In this document: positions 1 through 12,600 of the stretch, in pieces
How positions within the stretch are numbered: the first letter of the stretch is position 1
Layout: the number at the start of each line of letters is the position of its first letter
NCBI RefSeq assembly: GCF_037126465.1
Contig: NC_088201.1
Span: 22,180,550 to 22,244,549 of the forward strand
Direction of reading: 5' to 3'
Source of the DNA: Ornithodoros turicata
Lineage: Eukaryota > Arthropoda > Arachnida > Ixodida > Argasidae
DNA length: 64,000 bases
Translations under genes and position numbers: made by a program
Notes under the pieces: model-generated
Databases searched by the model: none
Told to the model about the DNA's origin: nothing
The model's input: only the letters and a program-made list of their open reading frames with translations

Positions 1-654
1 CTGTGCTTTTGTTGCATCTGTATATGTATGTATATTTCGTTTAGTTACATAACTACATTCTTTATTTGCCTTGATTTTAAAATGACTCTTAAATTAAGTG
101 GATCATGTCCACTGGCAGTTTTTACCGCTTCCCATTGCTGTTCTGGATGTTCGACAGGCATCTTCCTGTATCAGTACAGCAACATTTGAAGGTCTCATTT
201 GAAAGGTTCTAAAAAGTTCAGGAACTCTTGTGTTAGTGATAGTGGTTGCATCTTTCGTTTACTTATTGCTCCAGGAGTATAAAGAAACCGTGAGGGAAAA
301 AGGATTTTGAGTGGCTATCCTACCCATAGAACTACTACACTCAGGTCACATATTGTCCCCTCAAGGTTATTCCTCGATGAGGACTTTACAGGTGGCCCAA
401 AGGAAAGATGATAGTGGCAAATCTGAGGCACTGTGTCTTCTTATTGGTATGTCATCTCTGAAGCTCAGCTGCATAAAATGTCTTAAATGTATGCCCAAAC
501 ACTTTCACTGGGTGTGTACCACTTTTCTCTCAATGTTGCCATTTAATTCATCCACCTCAAGCTCCAGCAAAATGAGCAGTTCACCTTGATTTCCACAGGT
601 TTAAAATTTCAGTGTTTTGTGATATCATGTCTCATTCTTACTTTTTCATGCTAG
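1..654. other. 5' flank or upstream intron of the coiled-coil-like gene
   Basis: No exon can be placed firmly here. One candidate lies at 392-446, between an acceptor-like TTTACAG and the donor GTATGT. One reading frame joins the exon at 655 in phase, but I recognise no sequence in it. Otherwise AT-rich sequence with no repeat I can name. Confidence 0.3.
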
Positions 655-3600
655 GATGATGCAAAACATTTCCTCAAAGATGTTCGTGATCTGCTAAGGA
701 ACACATCTGCGGAGGATTTGCCGTACGTATGATCCCGGTTGATTGTTTATTTTGACCACATGAGGGAGCCAAATCCAAGACGGATTGTAACTAGCACTTT
801 CTACACTTTTCTCGTTTTTCGCTTTTTCATTCTATATTTGCATGTGGCTCGTGGCACCATCCTTATGGGGAATCCAAGTAAAATGACTAACTGCATGTTG
901 CATTGAAAGTTATTCCTTTGTATGTTGTCAAAATATGCAGGAACTTGAAGCAGTTTGAGTTGAAGTCTTACAACCTAAGACATTGTAAAAAAGCAGTGCA
1001 GTTCCTGGAAGAAGTGAAATTAACATCTGATGATGAAGGCAAAAGCGACGATAACTATCCTGCAAATGAAACAGCCTCTGGAGCACAAGAACAGTTTTTG
1101 GTAAGTGCAAAGATACCTGTACTTGCAAGGTACTGTCCAGTGTTCTTGGTGTTATGGTGGTTTTTTCTTCTTTCTTTTCTTTTTTTCCAGTGACGTGTTG
1201 TTTTTGATGTACTGGGTATTTTCTCAATTTATAAGCATTGATAATCTGTTTCGCTGCTGAGAGGGGTGGAGGCCTTTGTCAAGTCGCTCTGGATTTTCTG
1301 CCCTGATCTCCGTTACAAAGGCATAAATAAATGAATGATATATATTATCTAGATTGCAGCTTTTAGTGTGATGCATGCACATGTTTACTTTGCCATAAAC
1401 TGGCTACAATTATTTCGATCTCTAGCTTTTGTGCAGGGTATCTTCAGTGCTGGCTAGATGCACAGACAAGGAACAGTCACGCCCAAAGCAGCTGGATTCA
1501 CACTGGTATGATACTGAACCAATTATTTGTTGTACTCCATCCTTTTGTCTCTGGTGCTTGAAAAAGTGTACAGTGTTGGCTTAGTTGGCATTAGAGGGGA
1601 CAGGGACTAATCAGTTTTGTGGTGTCTGGTTATGCTCTGCTGCGTTACATACATTATGCGGTGGAGAAAAATCTTGCTGGAAAAAAAGGTGTCCCTAATG
1701 ACTAAATGTGTTGTCATCAGAATCTTGCTGAATTTCTGTCATTGCAATCACATGTCTTGTGCTGTATTCTCCTGAAATATTGCTTCTCTATGTGAAGCAG
1801 AAATACTATCATGAACTTTTGAGTTCAGTCGTTCAAATCAATAGTTTTGAGAAGTGTGACATCCTAGGACGTGTAATCTGCAATGCATCTGGCAACATTG
1901 CTCTCTGAAGGTAGATTTCTGCCGCCTCACCGCAGCTGCTAGCAGACTTGCAACATTGAGTGAAGGGCAGAGACGCTCGCGTTGTTGCAGGGAGAGGTTT
2001 TTATTCCAGCAAGAATAGGAGCCAAATTTCTATGACATTACCTGCTCTTGGAGAATCTGGATCTATGGAGTTTTATGGTACCTTTGGAAAATTATGTGGA
2101 ACCACGTAATGTTCACTGATAACGTTTATATTGTGTGTACTGAGTCTTTGAGCGAGGTTGGTTCATAATACAAAGTATAATCAATGCCTTTTTTTTTTTT
2201 TTTAGCCCACAGTGACACTTTAATGTGGGATTGTATTATACAGAATGAAATGTTCACAACTCATATTACTCAGTTACTCATTACTCATTATGCAATAAGG
2301 TTAAAAATACAGGTTTATTGGTACTGTTAGGGCGAGCCCTGCAATACAGTCCCCGTACAGCAAACAAATACTCAAACAATAATTGTCAGGTGGAGGAGAA
2401 TATGAATGAATGTAACATAGAAACCTTATTAAATACATTGAGAAAACATAACGTGCATAATGTCACAGAAGGGGAACATAATTAAGGAGCATAAATGTGT
2501 GGAGTTAAACTGAATGGAAGGGTGAGTTTAAGCTCCCTTTTAAAGTTACGTGGATTTGAATGCATCTTAATTCAACTGGCAAAGAATTCCATATATTAGA
2601 ACCATAATTAACAAAGGAAAGTTTCCAAAGTTAGTCCTCGGTGTGGGTGACTATAATGTACATGTGTCATTTCTAAGAGTGTATGGAAGAGCACAGTATT
2701 TGAATAATATTAAAGAAAGTTGATTAGGGGCGAAGTATAATTTATGCATTAGTAGAGTGATTCGATATTCAAGTAGATAAGAGCGATAAGATATTAGGCT
2801 ACAGATGTCATAAACTTACAGTAGCATAAAGGCGAAAACGACTGAATCACGAGGGCTAAGATGCATGATGATTCATTCATAGGACTCTCTTTTGGATCAT
2901 GAGAAGGGGATGTAAAGAAGAGGGATAAGTGAGGCCAAACACCTCTACTGCATATGACAGATGTGGGTATATCAATGCATAGTACACAATGAGCGGAGAA
3001 CTTATGGAAATTAGAAAATGAAGGCGTGATAAGGCATAAAGCCCCACACTTTGTGTCGAATGAAATGTATATGTTTGTGCCATTGCAAGTTTTCATGCAT
3101 GATTATCCCTAGGAATTTAACAGATATTGCTATTGCAAGAGTATGGGTCCATAAAAAAAGCACTTGGTTCTCTAGGCTTAGACGCTCTGGTGTGGATGAA
3201 ACACCATATAGGAAGTTCAATTGTGCAATTTTTTCAGCACGTCATCAGCCTTAACAAATAATGTTCCAAGAGAATCAGCTTCCACAAAAATGTCGGTGTT
3301 GTCCTCATAGAGAACGCATGGCTCTGACAAATATTCAGGTACATCATTCACAAAGATAGGAAATAATAATGGACCCAGTGGGGGAATCGTAGTGGGGCTT
3401 TGGCTATAATCGTCTAGCTAAATCACTACATACATCACAAATACACTGTGATGTATGGTCGGCCACCTGAGTCTCCTAATACACTGAATTCATAGAGTTC
3501 ACCACACAACAAGGGAGAAGAGTGTGATGAGAGCGCTGTGCACATATAGCTGCTGTACACATTAGAGAGGGAGAGTACGCCGCTCGCATTAGTTGTGGAG

Positions 3601-6600
3601 TACAGTTGAACAAAAGGATCTTACCTCAAGTTACTGTAAGACAGTTGCCTGTAAAGGAACATGTTTGCAGACGTACGGGGGTTGGACGAAATAACTCGAA
3701 CATCCCTATTTTTTACATAGGTCTTTGTTCGAGGAGCGTGAAAGTGAACTTACAGGTTCGCCCTGGCCAGCCCAGTCACCAGATTTGAATGTTATAGAGC
3801 CTGGGGGGTGCATTCTGGACGACAGGGTCAGGAGTAGATTCCCACCATGTGCTTCCATCAAGGGGTTGGCATCTGTACTGGTTGAAGAGTGGTACAGAAT
3901 TGACATGAATGTTCATGATTTATATTTGCCCACTCCTCGATATATTTCAGCTGTATTATGTGCAACAGGGGGTCCTGCGTGCACGCACACACACACGTTT
4001 TCTTTTTCTCTCTTTTTGTTGGAATAGTGTATTATGATATGCTTTGAAATTCATGAAGGAAGTGGTGCATTTGCATGTCAGATTTCCAAATTTGATTAAT
4101 AAATTTAGCAAATTAATGCATCACATGAATGCAAACTACTGTAGTGTGTGCCAAAAGCTTTGGGTGTTGCCCAGGGGATTGTCAATGGTTATGTTGTGTA
4201 GCCTTTTTTGTTTTAAATTTGAAAACACTTTCTTCCCATACACCCTGTATAATAGTTATAAATAGAATTTCAGTTCAGTTTGGTTTCTGAACAAAACCTT
4301 CCTGGTACAAGACCTTCCTATTAAGGAATTTGCATGCCACTTTTAGCAAAAGAAGCTTCTCAAACCGCGATGTGTATTAAAAAATTACTTATGCAACAGA
4401 ATTTTCTTATGATGACAGGCTTCTACCAATACTCGAGGAGCTTTTGCGGGGAGGCAGTGTGGACGAAGCACTAGACTTGCGCATAGAGTCACAAAAGGAG
4501 TCAATAGCAGCAATGATCTCACAGCTTCAGCAGCATGAAGAATCCATAGTATGTATGCCTTCAATGTTTCATTTGTCATGGGTGGCACACTTGAATTTTT
4601 TATCTATTAATTGGCATTAAGGTGTCATTGGGCAATCTAGTACCCTCATAACAATACAATAGCGAATGCTGCATTGAAAGTCAAAATGATTGTAATGTTT
4701 CCCTGCAATTTGAAGCACTGCAGGAAGTAAGCTTGGACAATTTTTCACTTGATCCACATGGTAACAAACGCGAAGGAACTATTTCTTCAGAGTTTCTTCG
4801 TGTTCGCTACCACGTTAGTCAACCAACATGCTCTGCATCTTCTCCGCTGTGGGCAAGTGCCACGTGCATGCTGGGATTGGTCCATTGAACCCTATGTTCA
4901 AGTCTGGAATTGAGGGGGGGGGGGGTTCCAAAAAAAAGAGTAGAGTCCGAACCTCCGTCCGTAGTACCTAAACAGCGGAAGTATAGTAATGCAAGATGTT
5001 CCACTGATTCTCCTGAAAAAATCCAGGGGAATACTTTGAGCTCACTGTTGTAAAAAAAAGAAATCTTATTCAAAATTCTACTTGTCTGAACATTATGGAG
5101 TCAATGCTGTATACCTCGGGGGGTTTTGCCATTACTTCTGAGCACTATTATTATTTATTATTATTATCGTTACTATTATTGATATTAATAATAATAATTT
5201 AATTTTGAGAGAAATTGAATTTTTCCAATTGATTTGCCCAAGCAGGTCAGGCTCAGACGTGGAGATGTGACTGTTTCTGGCGATGCATTTGAAAGTAAAG
5301 CTTATGGAAAAAACAAAGATAATTGATTTTCCTGTGCATGTCAAGGGTAGCCAGGCATAACAGCTAACGCTAGTAGTATGATTGTAATATGATAAGGTAA
5401 GCCTGATGGGGATACCAGATGAAACTCTTACGCTAGTTTTGAACGTACAAATGTTTTATATGCTAACAGTGTAACCTCAATAGAGGCTTGTTTGAGAGTA
5501 CTTCAGAGAAGGATCTGGAAACTGAATTAGACATATAAGTGTTCCATGACAGATCATCAGCAAATGTCACTTCAAAGTACTTGTAAGAAGAAACTCTTTC
5601 TAGAATGCGTGAATTAAAATTACAGGAAAAGTGCTTAACTGATTTCCGAGGGGGGTAGAGCACAAATACTGGCTATTATGTTTATATTCATCTGCCAATT
5701 GTGACACCAATGATATAACTGGTTTAGATCTTCCTGGAGCGAGTCGCAATTGACATCAGAGTAGACCTTTCGATAAATGAGTTGTGTGCAAGTAATCTTA
5801 CTTGTGACCTAACATTACAGGGACATTGTTTATGTATGCTAGAAGCAACAATGGGCCGAGGACAGATCCCCGAGGGACTATATGTGAGGGCATTAAGATC
5901 TGGCATTTTGTTCTCACGTGGTTAAGTGTGGCAATGTCTTGCAGTGTGTATATGCAGGAAATTGTTTTGTTTTTACTATTCATATTGCTGTTTTTCTGCT
6001 TCACAAAATTTTCCCTTCATTGCTTTCAGCTTATTAGGTAGAGAAGTCCTCCATCTTCACTTAATACAAATGATTTGTAATGTATTTCCAGTCAGAAGCG
6101 CACAAGAAAATTGCTGTTTTGGCATCAAAGAACAAAGCACTCCTGAGCAGCTGTGAAGAGCATGCAAAGGTGAGGAATTCAGTTTTTGCGTGTCTGACTC
6201 GTACAAGATACCCAAAAAGGAAAAGTATGTATTTCAGTTAAGTTACTGAGTACTAGGCAGAGAAGTAACTGTTGGTGTGCTGAATACCCAACTTTTGAAA
6301 GTATTTGAGTAGAATACTAAGTATTCTCAAAAGTAACTTTCAAGATACTATCGAGCTACTATTTGTTAAATTCACTGTCACATAAATATAAAGTGAAGAT
6401 CAAAGCGCATGCTTGTTTTTATGTGTTTATACATGCTCACCTCCACGCTCTCCCCCCGTGGACATTGTGCAAGATAATGTCGCTCGTGTGGGCGGCAAGT
6501 GCTGTGCTCAGAGAAGGGCGAGGTACACCAAATGAATTTGAGCAACCAAGCCGCCTATTGCTATTGTTTTAATCAGTGTTCCTTCAAATTATTAACATTT

Positions 6601-9600
6601 GTACCAGCTGGCATGAGGTAGTGGTTAGGATGACCGCATGCCGAGACCGGGAGGTGACGTGGGTTCGAATTCCTGCACTGGCTGAGTTCTGAGGTCTCCC
6701 TTGGTTGTTTTCCTGAAGGCTTTCCAGACGAATGTTGGCACAATTCCCCCTGAAGTCGGCCCATGATGCACATTAACACCCCTGTCCCCCACTCTTTCCT
6801 GCTGTCCTCTCCCCATCTGCCCACATCTGTACGCCACTCATAGCCACAGTTGCTTCGCGGCGCTTACACAGAATAAACCCTGGTCCACTCCCCTTCTACA
6901 GTCTCGGGTATTCACCAACACGTCCTTCAGGCCAACACATTGTCCCATATCTCCACTAAACCTGAGGCACATCCCTCGTATGCAGGCTGCACCGCTGAAG
7001 GATGGGGTAACCACAGAATATCTAAGATGAAATGCATGCGCATTAAGTGGCACAGCACCCACGCATAGGGGTTGCCACCTTTCGTAGTGAAAAATACCAG
7101 CTGAGGGAGAGGAGGTGGAATAGAGGGAAAGGAGGAAATGTTCGCGGGAATGGGAAAGTGGGTGAGGGGTGGAGAGTATACAGAGAGAGAGAGAGAAAGA
7201 AAGAAGGAACCAGCGTACTCGCTCAAGACAACAATGATAATAATAATGAATAACTAAGAAAACGACTGTTGACTACGGAGTTGGGTCTGTGCTCCAGATT
7301 TATTCAAGCTGTAGTGGAATGTTGAAAGGAAAACCCTGTAAAAGCCCCTATGAAAGCTGTTGAGGCACAAATACCGGCAAAAGGCTGCCGGTATCATCTT
7401 CCTACCGGCAACCGGCAGAGCGAGCAAATAACCGGCCGTGCCGGTATAATACCGGCCTGGTGGCAACCCTACCCATGCAAAACTGTACGTTCATCATTTT
7501 GTTGACCTTCCTGTCTCCCAAAAAAGAAACAAAAAAAAGGGGATATCTTAGGAGTAACTTAAGAAATCAGTGCAAGTTACTTCAGAAATATTTAAGGTAC
7601 TAAATGCTTATTTTTGAAAATTTTTGTAAGATAACAAATTACTCCTTAAGTATTAAGTTACGTGCAAGTGTGGTCTCTGTACAGGGTTTCCAGATGGAGA
7701 CACACACTTCAAATTGCTCCTAAAATTTTGTGAGACGATTCAAAGAAAGATAAATGCGTTTAACACATTGCATCAGGAAGGACAACTATATAAACTATTG
7801 AATTGAGATGCGTGAAGTAATTCATTGTGGTGCTGTGGTGGTGTTGACCCAAGAGAAAGTGAAAACTTCATGGTACTATCATTGAGACCGGTTATGCAAG
7901 TGCAGCAAAACTTTGATCGGTCTTTCGAAAGAATGCTCCATCATGGAACAGCATTCAGGCATGGGAAGAACAGTTCCTGCCTCCAAGAACTCTGTCGTAG
8001 AGATGGAGAATCTCAAAGTGCCAGATGAGAATGTGGGGTCAATCAGGGAGGCTTTCCTGTAAAGACCATGGAAGTTAGTTCACCATTCAGCTATGAGACT
8101 CTGAATTTTCACCTGTTCACGATATGAGGCATCTAGAAGGAGTCCCAGAATACACAGCAGGAAATTGAATATTGTTTTTGTATTCATATGTACATCAATA
8201 GGAGCATTTTTCTATGAAATTTTGTAATTCTGTTTACAAAGGAGTAAAAGTAAAACTATTGATTTTTTACAATAAAACTTTATTAATTTGTCTTCAGCTT
8301 GCTTAACTCGCTTTTATTGTATTTGGGAGCTGATTTTGTAGACTTTTGCAAACTGAATCTTGATCTGGACACCCCTTATTTGTCCTCAGGTGTAATTATT
8401 GTGTTTTCAACCCATCCCTGTATTTCTATCTAGTGTATTGCGACAGCATCTGAAGATGTGTGTTCGTTGCAAGAGAAAATTGTTGGGACGGGTGATGCAG
8501 TAATTGAAGCGGTACCACACCTACGAAATGAGCTTATTTCAGCTGAGTGCTTACCACAGTAAGTTTTTATCACTCCATCTTATGTACCACAGGGCATACC
8601 ACTTCTAATAGTGCTGATGCAAATTAAGTTTTAACAATCTTTGTAAAGTGAGTCAACATATCAAGTTATTTTTCTGTCTTATCTGTCCTACTTTTTATAT
8701 TCTAGGACAGTTATTTCCCAAATAGTCAGGGATATGAACCGTATTTTCAATTCAACCATTTGCCAGAATAATGCTTATGAACGCTCTTAATACAGCTTGT
8801 TACTATTCAGTCAAACATGTAGTAATGCTGTGCTCATGCAAATGTTCAAATAATCGGAAAATTCTGAAGAGACTCAAGTGAACTGAGTCGTACAATGGTT
8901 TCCACGGTATGGGATCCACTAGAAGTTCTTTCATGTGTATTGCTTACTTCCATTCTGAAGAGTTTATATGACTTGAGTAGGATGGCTGTTAAAGATATTA
9001 ATGTGTTGGCGTTAAAACGGTCATGCGAACGAAAACCTGGTGTTGTCCCTCGGTGTACAGAGGAGTGGAAAGGGAGTTACGCTGAGGAGTGAGGTTGGCG
9101 TTTGCTCCTTGGCACGTTAGGACATGTGCAGCTACGTGAGCGAGTGAGTGAGTGTGTGTGTGTGTGTGAGAGTGAGTGAGTCACTGAGTCAGTCAGTCAG
9201 TCATGGAAATCACTTGAATATGTTACAAATCACACAGCACAATAACGTTGAAACACCAAAAATACGGTGAATGCGGTGTGGGTGATGGCTTGGATGGGAT
9301 CTACAATATGGTGGCCGACGAACGTTCCCGTGCAATTTGCGCACCTCCAACTTTTCCGACTTTTTTAGGAGAAAAAGTGCGCAACTTATGCACGTAACTA
9401 CGGTAATTGGGTTTTGGAACGGAACGAGGGTGCTTGCTCTGAATTTAGCGTCTATTGCGTCAATACAACAAACTGGACGCGGGTCGGTTCACGTGGGAAG
9501 GAAGCAACGAAGTAACCGCAACCGCAACATCGAGCACATTGGTAAATCCGCGCTGACCGGTGCATGGAGGAACGCTGCCGACGTGATTTTCCCCTCTCCT

Positions 9601-12600
9601 GCACAGAAGTTGAACTTACACAGAGTATACCTATAAACTCTGCAGATGCTGAAGGATCTTTGAAAATGGTATAAAATGATTGTAGGCGACAGACTGCATT
9701 CGCTGTCAGATTAGAACACAGGCAGCCATTGACTCCTTGCCACGGAAAATTGCAGAATTTACAAGTCTGTGCCGCAGAATTTTGAATTTGCTGCAGCAGA
9801 AAACCAGGGTCCTTATTAATGACTCATTTCCGAAAACATATAGGTCATGTGTAGATGATATTTCATCTAAGGTTATGGTCTGGACGCATGTTGCAAGCAG
9901 CCTTATCGGTAGCACTGCATGCATTCTGTTGTATTGCACAACCGAAGTCCACTACACTACTGATAATACTGGAACAAAAAGAGTATTTGCTGTAGATAGT
10001 TACCGGTGTAAATGAAATACATATCCATAAAGACTCAAGACAACATCTGCCACATTGACATTGGTGTGGATAAATAACATCTCATAAGGTGTATAAACAA
10101 TGTTAAATTGCTGACAGGAGAGCATTTAAAAAATAGACTGTAAGGAGCATCTGTCTATTTATTAATTACAAGAAGTGCGTTCATGAAACTGCACTTTTTC
10201 GGTCTGCAATTTGTCTGCAATTTTATACACGAAAGTCTCATGCTTAATAAACAGATAGATGCTTCTAACCGTCTTTTTCTTTTTGGATAAATAAAAGGAA
10301 GTTGATGAGGTGGAAAATATCTTTCTCTTGTTTGTTCAAAAAGGAGGCCCGTAAGAGTCTTCCTTGGTGTTTCGTTTCTCACATCATAACACTGATGTTA
10401 TTATTAAACAATATTCCACAAAGAAAAGTGCAGTTCTAGTTGGCATTGAATGTTCATGGAAGAAATGTTTCATTCTTGTTATAGTAGCAGTCTTCATTCG
10501 CTTGAGTTCAAGTTCATTAGTGCCAGCTTGTGCTATTTATGCGGAGTTGAAAAGCGTGTATACGGAAGTTTGCATTTTCTTAAAGGGACAGATTCCTTAT
10601 TAACACTATAACCGTATACTTATTACTGTACAAATGTACGGTAATATGTATACTGTTATGGGTATTGTTTTTGTGCTGTATTACCAGTACTGCGTATCAT
10701 TATGTACCTCATTCCTTTTACATCTGTAGGTATAACTTACTGCATGAAAGACATGAATATACATCCAGAACGCCTACCGACTATTCAGCGGCTACAGGCG
10801 ACTTTTCAAAGATCCTATGGAAGTATGATACAAAAGCCTTGTCAACTAGTTTGGACGGTGGGTCACTTTTTAGTTGCTTTACTTGTGTGGTGTGAATGAA
10901 ACCGTACATTTGAAGAGTAACCTGCTCTTCTGTCAACTTTTCGTGCCAAACTCTAGTATACTTTTCCCTTTTCCATTGTGCATTTCAAGAAGCAAAACAT
11001 GGCACACTTCACATGGTCTATAATGGGTAGAATGAGCAAGTCCCACTGAAACTAGTTTCTTATCTGGACTTTTCAGAGCAAAACAATGACAATTCAGATT
11101 AAGATTTCATTTTCTTTTAGCTGTCAAAGAAGACTTCAGAAAGAGCTACAGCACGGCACTTCTTTCATTGGAGCGTCTCGAGTCTCCTGAGAATCGGCTG
11201 AAAGCCAAACAACAAGAGTTACTGCAGCTTAAGTATATTTGGTGAGGTTCAATTGGAAAATATTCTCCTTTGAAATGCATCTGAGGCTGTACTTTTCGGA
11301 AACCCTGGCTGTATACGATGTTTAGTCTTTGGAGTTGCCACTTGTTCCTGCTGCAGGCGCAACATACATGTCTATAGCTTTTTTTTCCACAACATGCCAA
11401 CTGCGTGGCATAGCAGCCAGAGTTCTTTTCCCGTATCTGTGGCTGGTGGAAGGAAAGGCAAACAACCAACTTGCTCATGTATGGTACTTCATTGAGGCTA
11501 TGAACAGTAATGTAGCATAGTCGGGCAGGTCCAGACTTTTTTGGGTAATACGCGAAAACGCCCGATATTTACTCCCCCCCCCCCCCCCCCCCCCACCTCC
11601 GATCCACGTTACCTTATTTACTCGCACATAAGACATTCATACTTTACCCAAAAACATAGTGCCATTGAGGGGTGTTTTCAATATGCTGGGGAAAATTGAA
11701 CCTGTACGTCCAATATGCGAGTAAATACTGTAGTCAGTTCAAGTTGATCCTGATTTCTCTCCGAAAGTCATATATAAGGCCCTTAGTTTTCCGCGAATCC
11801 GTGATTCCGCGAAATTTCGCGGAATCCTTCGTTTGGCACAGAGTTTCACGGAATCCTTTATTTTTAAGGGTGTGTGGATATTAGAGTTCTCAAATTCGAA
11901 TCGAATATCAATCACTCGAAGTATCCGATTTGCGAATTGAAATACCGAATATTCGGGTTTCCGGATAAATCGACTATTCGCCGAATACGAACAACACCTC
12001 CCGAAAGTGGGCTTCACCTGACGCTTCCCTGCATGAGGTGAAGCCGCCTCTACAAAATCGAAGCCTGCTTTACAAAATTGTTTATGCTGCAGGACAAAAC
12101 AGACAGATTGTAGTTTAGCTTAGGATAACATTAGCCCAAGTTTATTATGTATACTTCACCTGAGGAAGGGGCGGCGTCCCTTCCGTATGCAGCTTAGCGG
12201 TAGCAGTGGCGGATTTTGATTTGATATCTGGGAGGTTGCCTTTAAGAAGTACTGAGGTGTACTAAAAATGTAACTTCTCCAGGGCATGTTTTGTAAACTC
12301 CTTCCTATAAAGTTCCTATGAATTCTGTTGATGCTGAAAGATGTTTCAGCAGGTATAAAATGATTTCAGGCGACAGACCACATCAGATGAGAACACAAGA
12401 TATTATGTATGTAATGCTGAGCCACAACAATGCTTTGTATCTGTAATTTTATAACATACTTTTTTGTTCCCACATTATCCAAGAAAATAAGGTGTCTCCC
12501 ATTTCATGCAGCTGTTGACTGCTCGCCGCAAAAAATCGCGGAATTTACAAGTCAGTGCTGCAGAATTTTGAATTTGCCGCAGCAGAAAACAGAGGGCCTT

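Noticed and set aside
7825..8180. Possible helix-turn-helix transposase piece (frameshifted SKECSIMEQHS/GRTVPASKNSVVEME region)
   Set aside because: Suggestive of a transposon-type DNA-binding domain but too short and frameshifted to assign.
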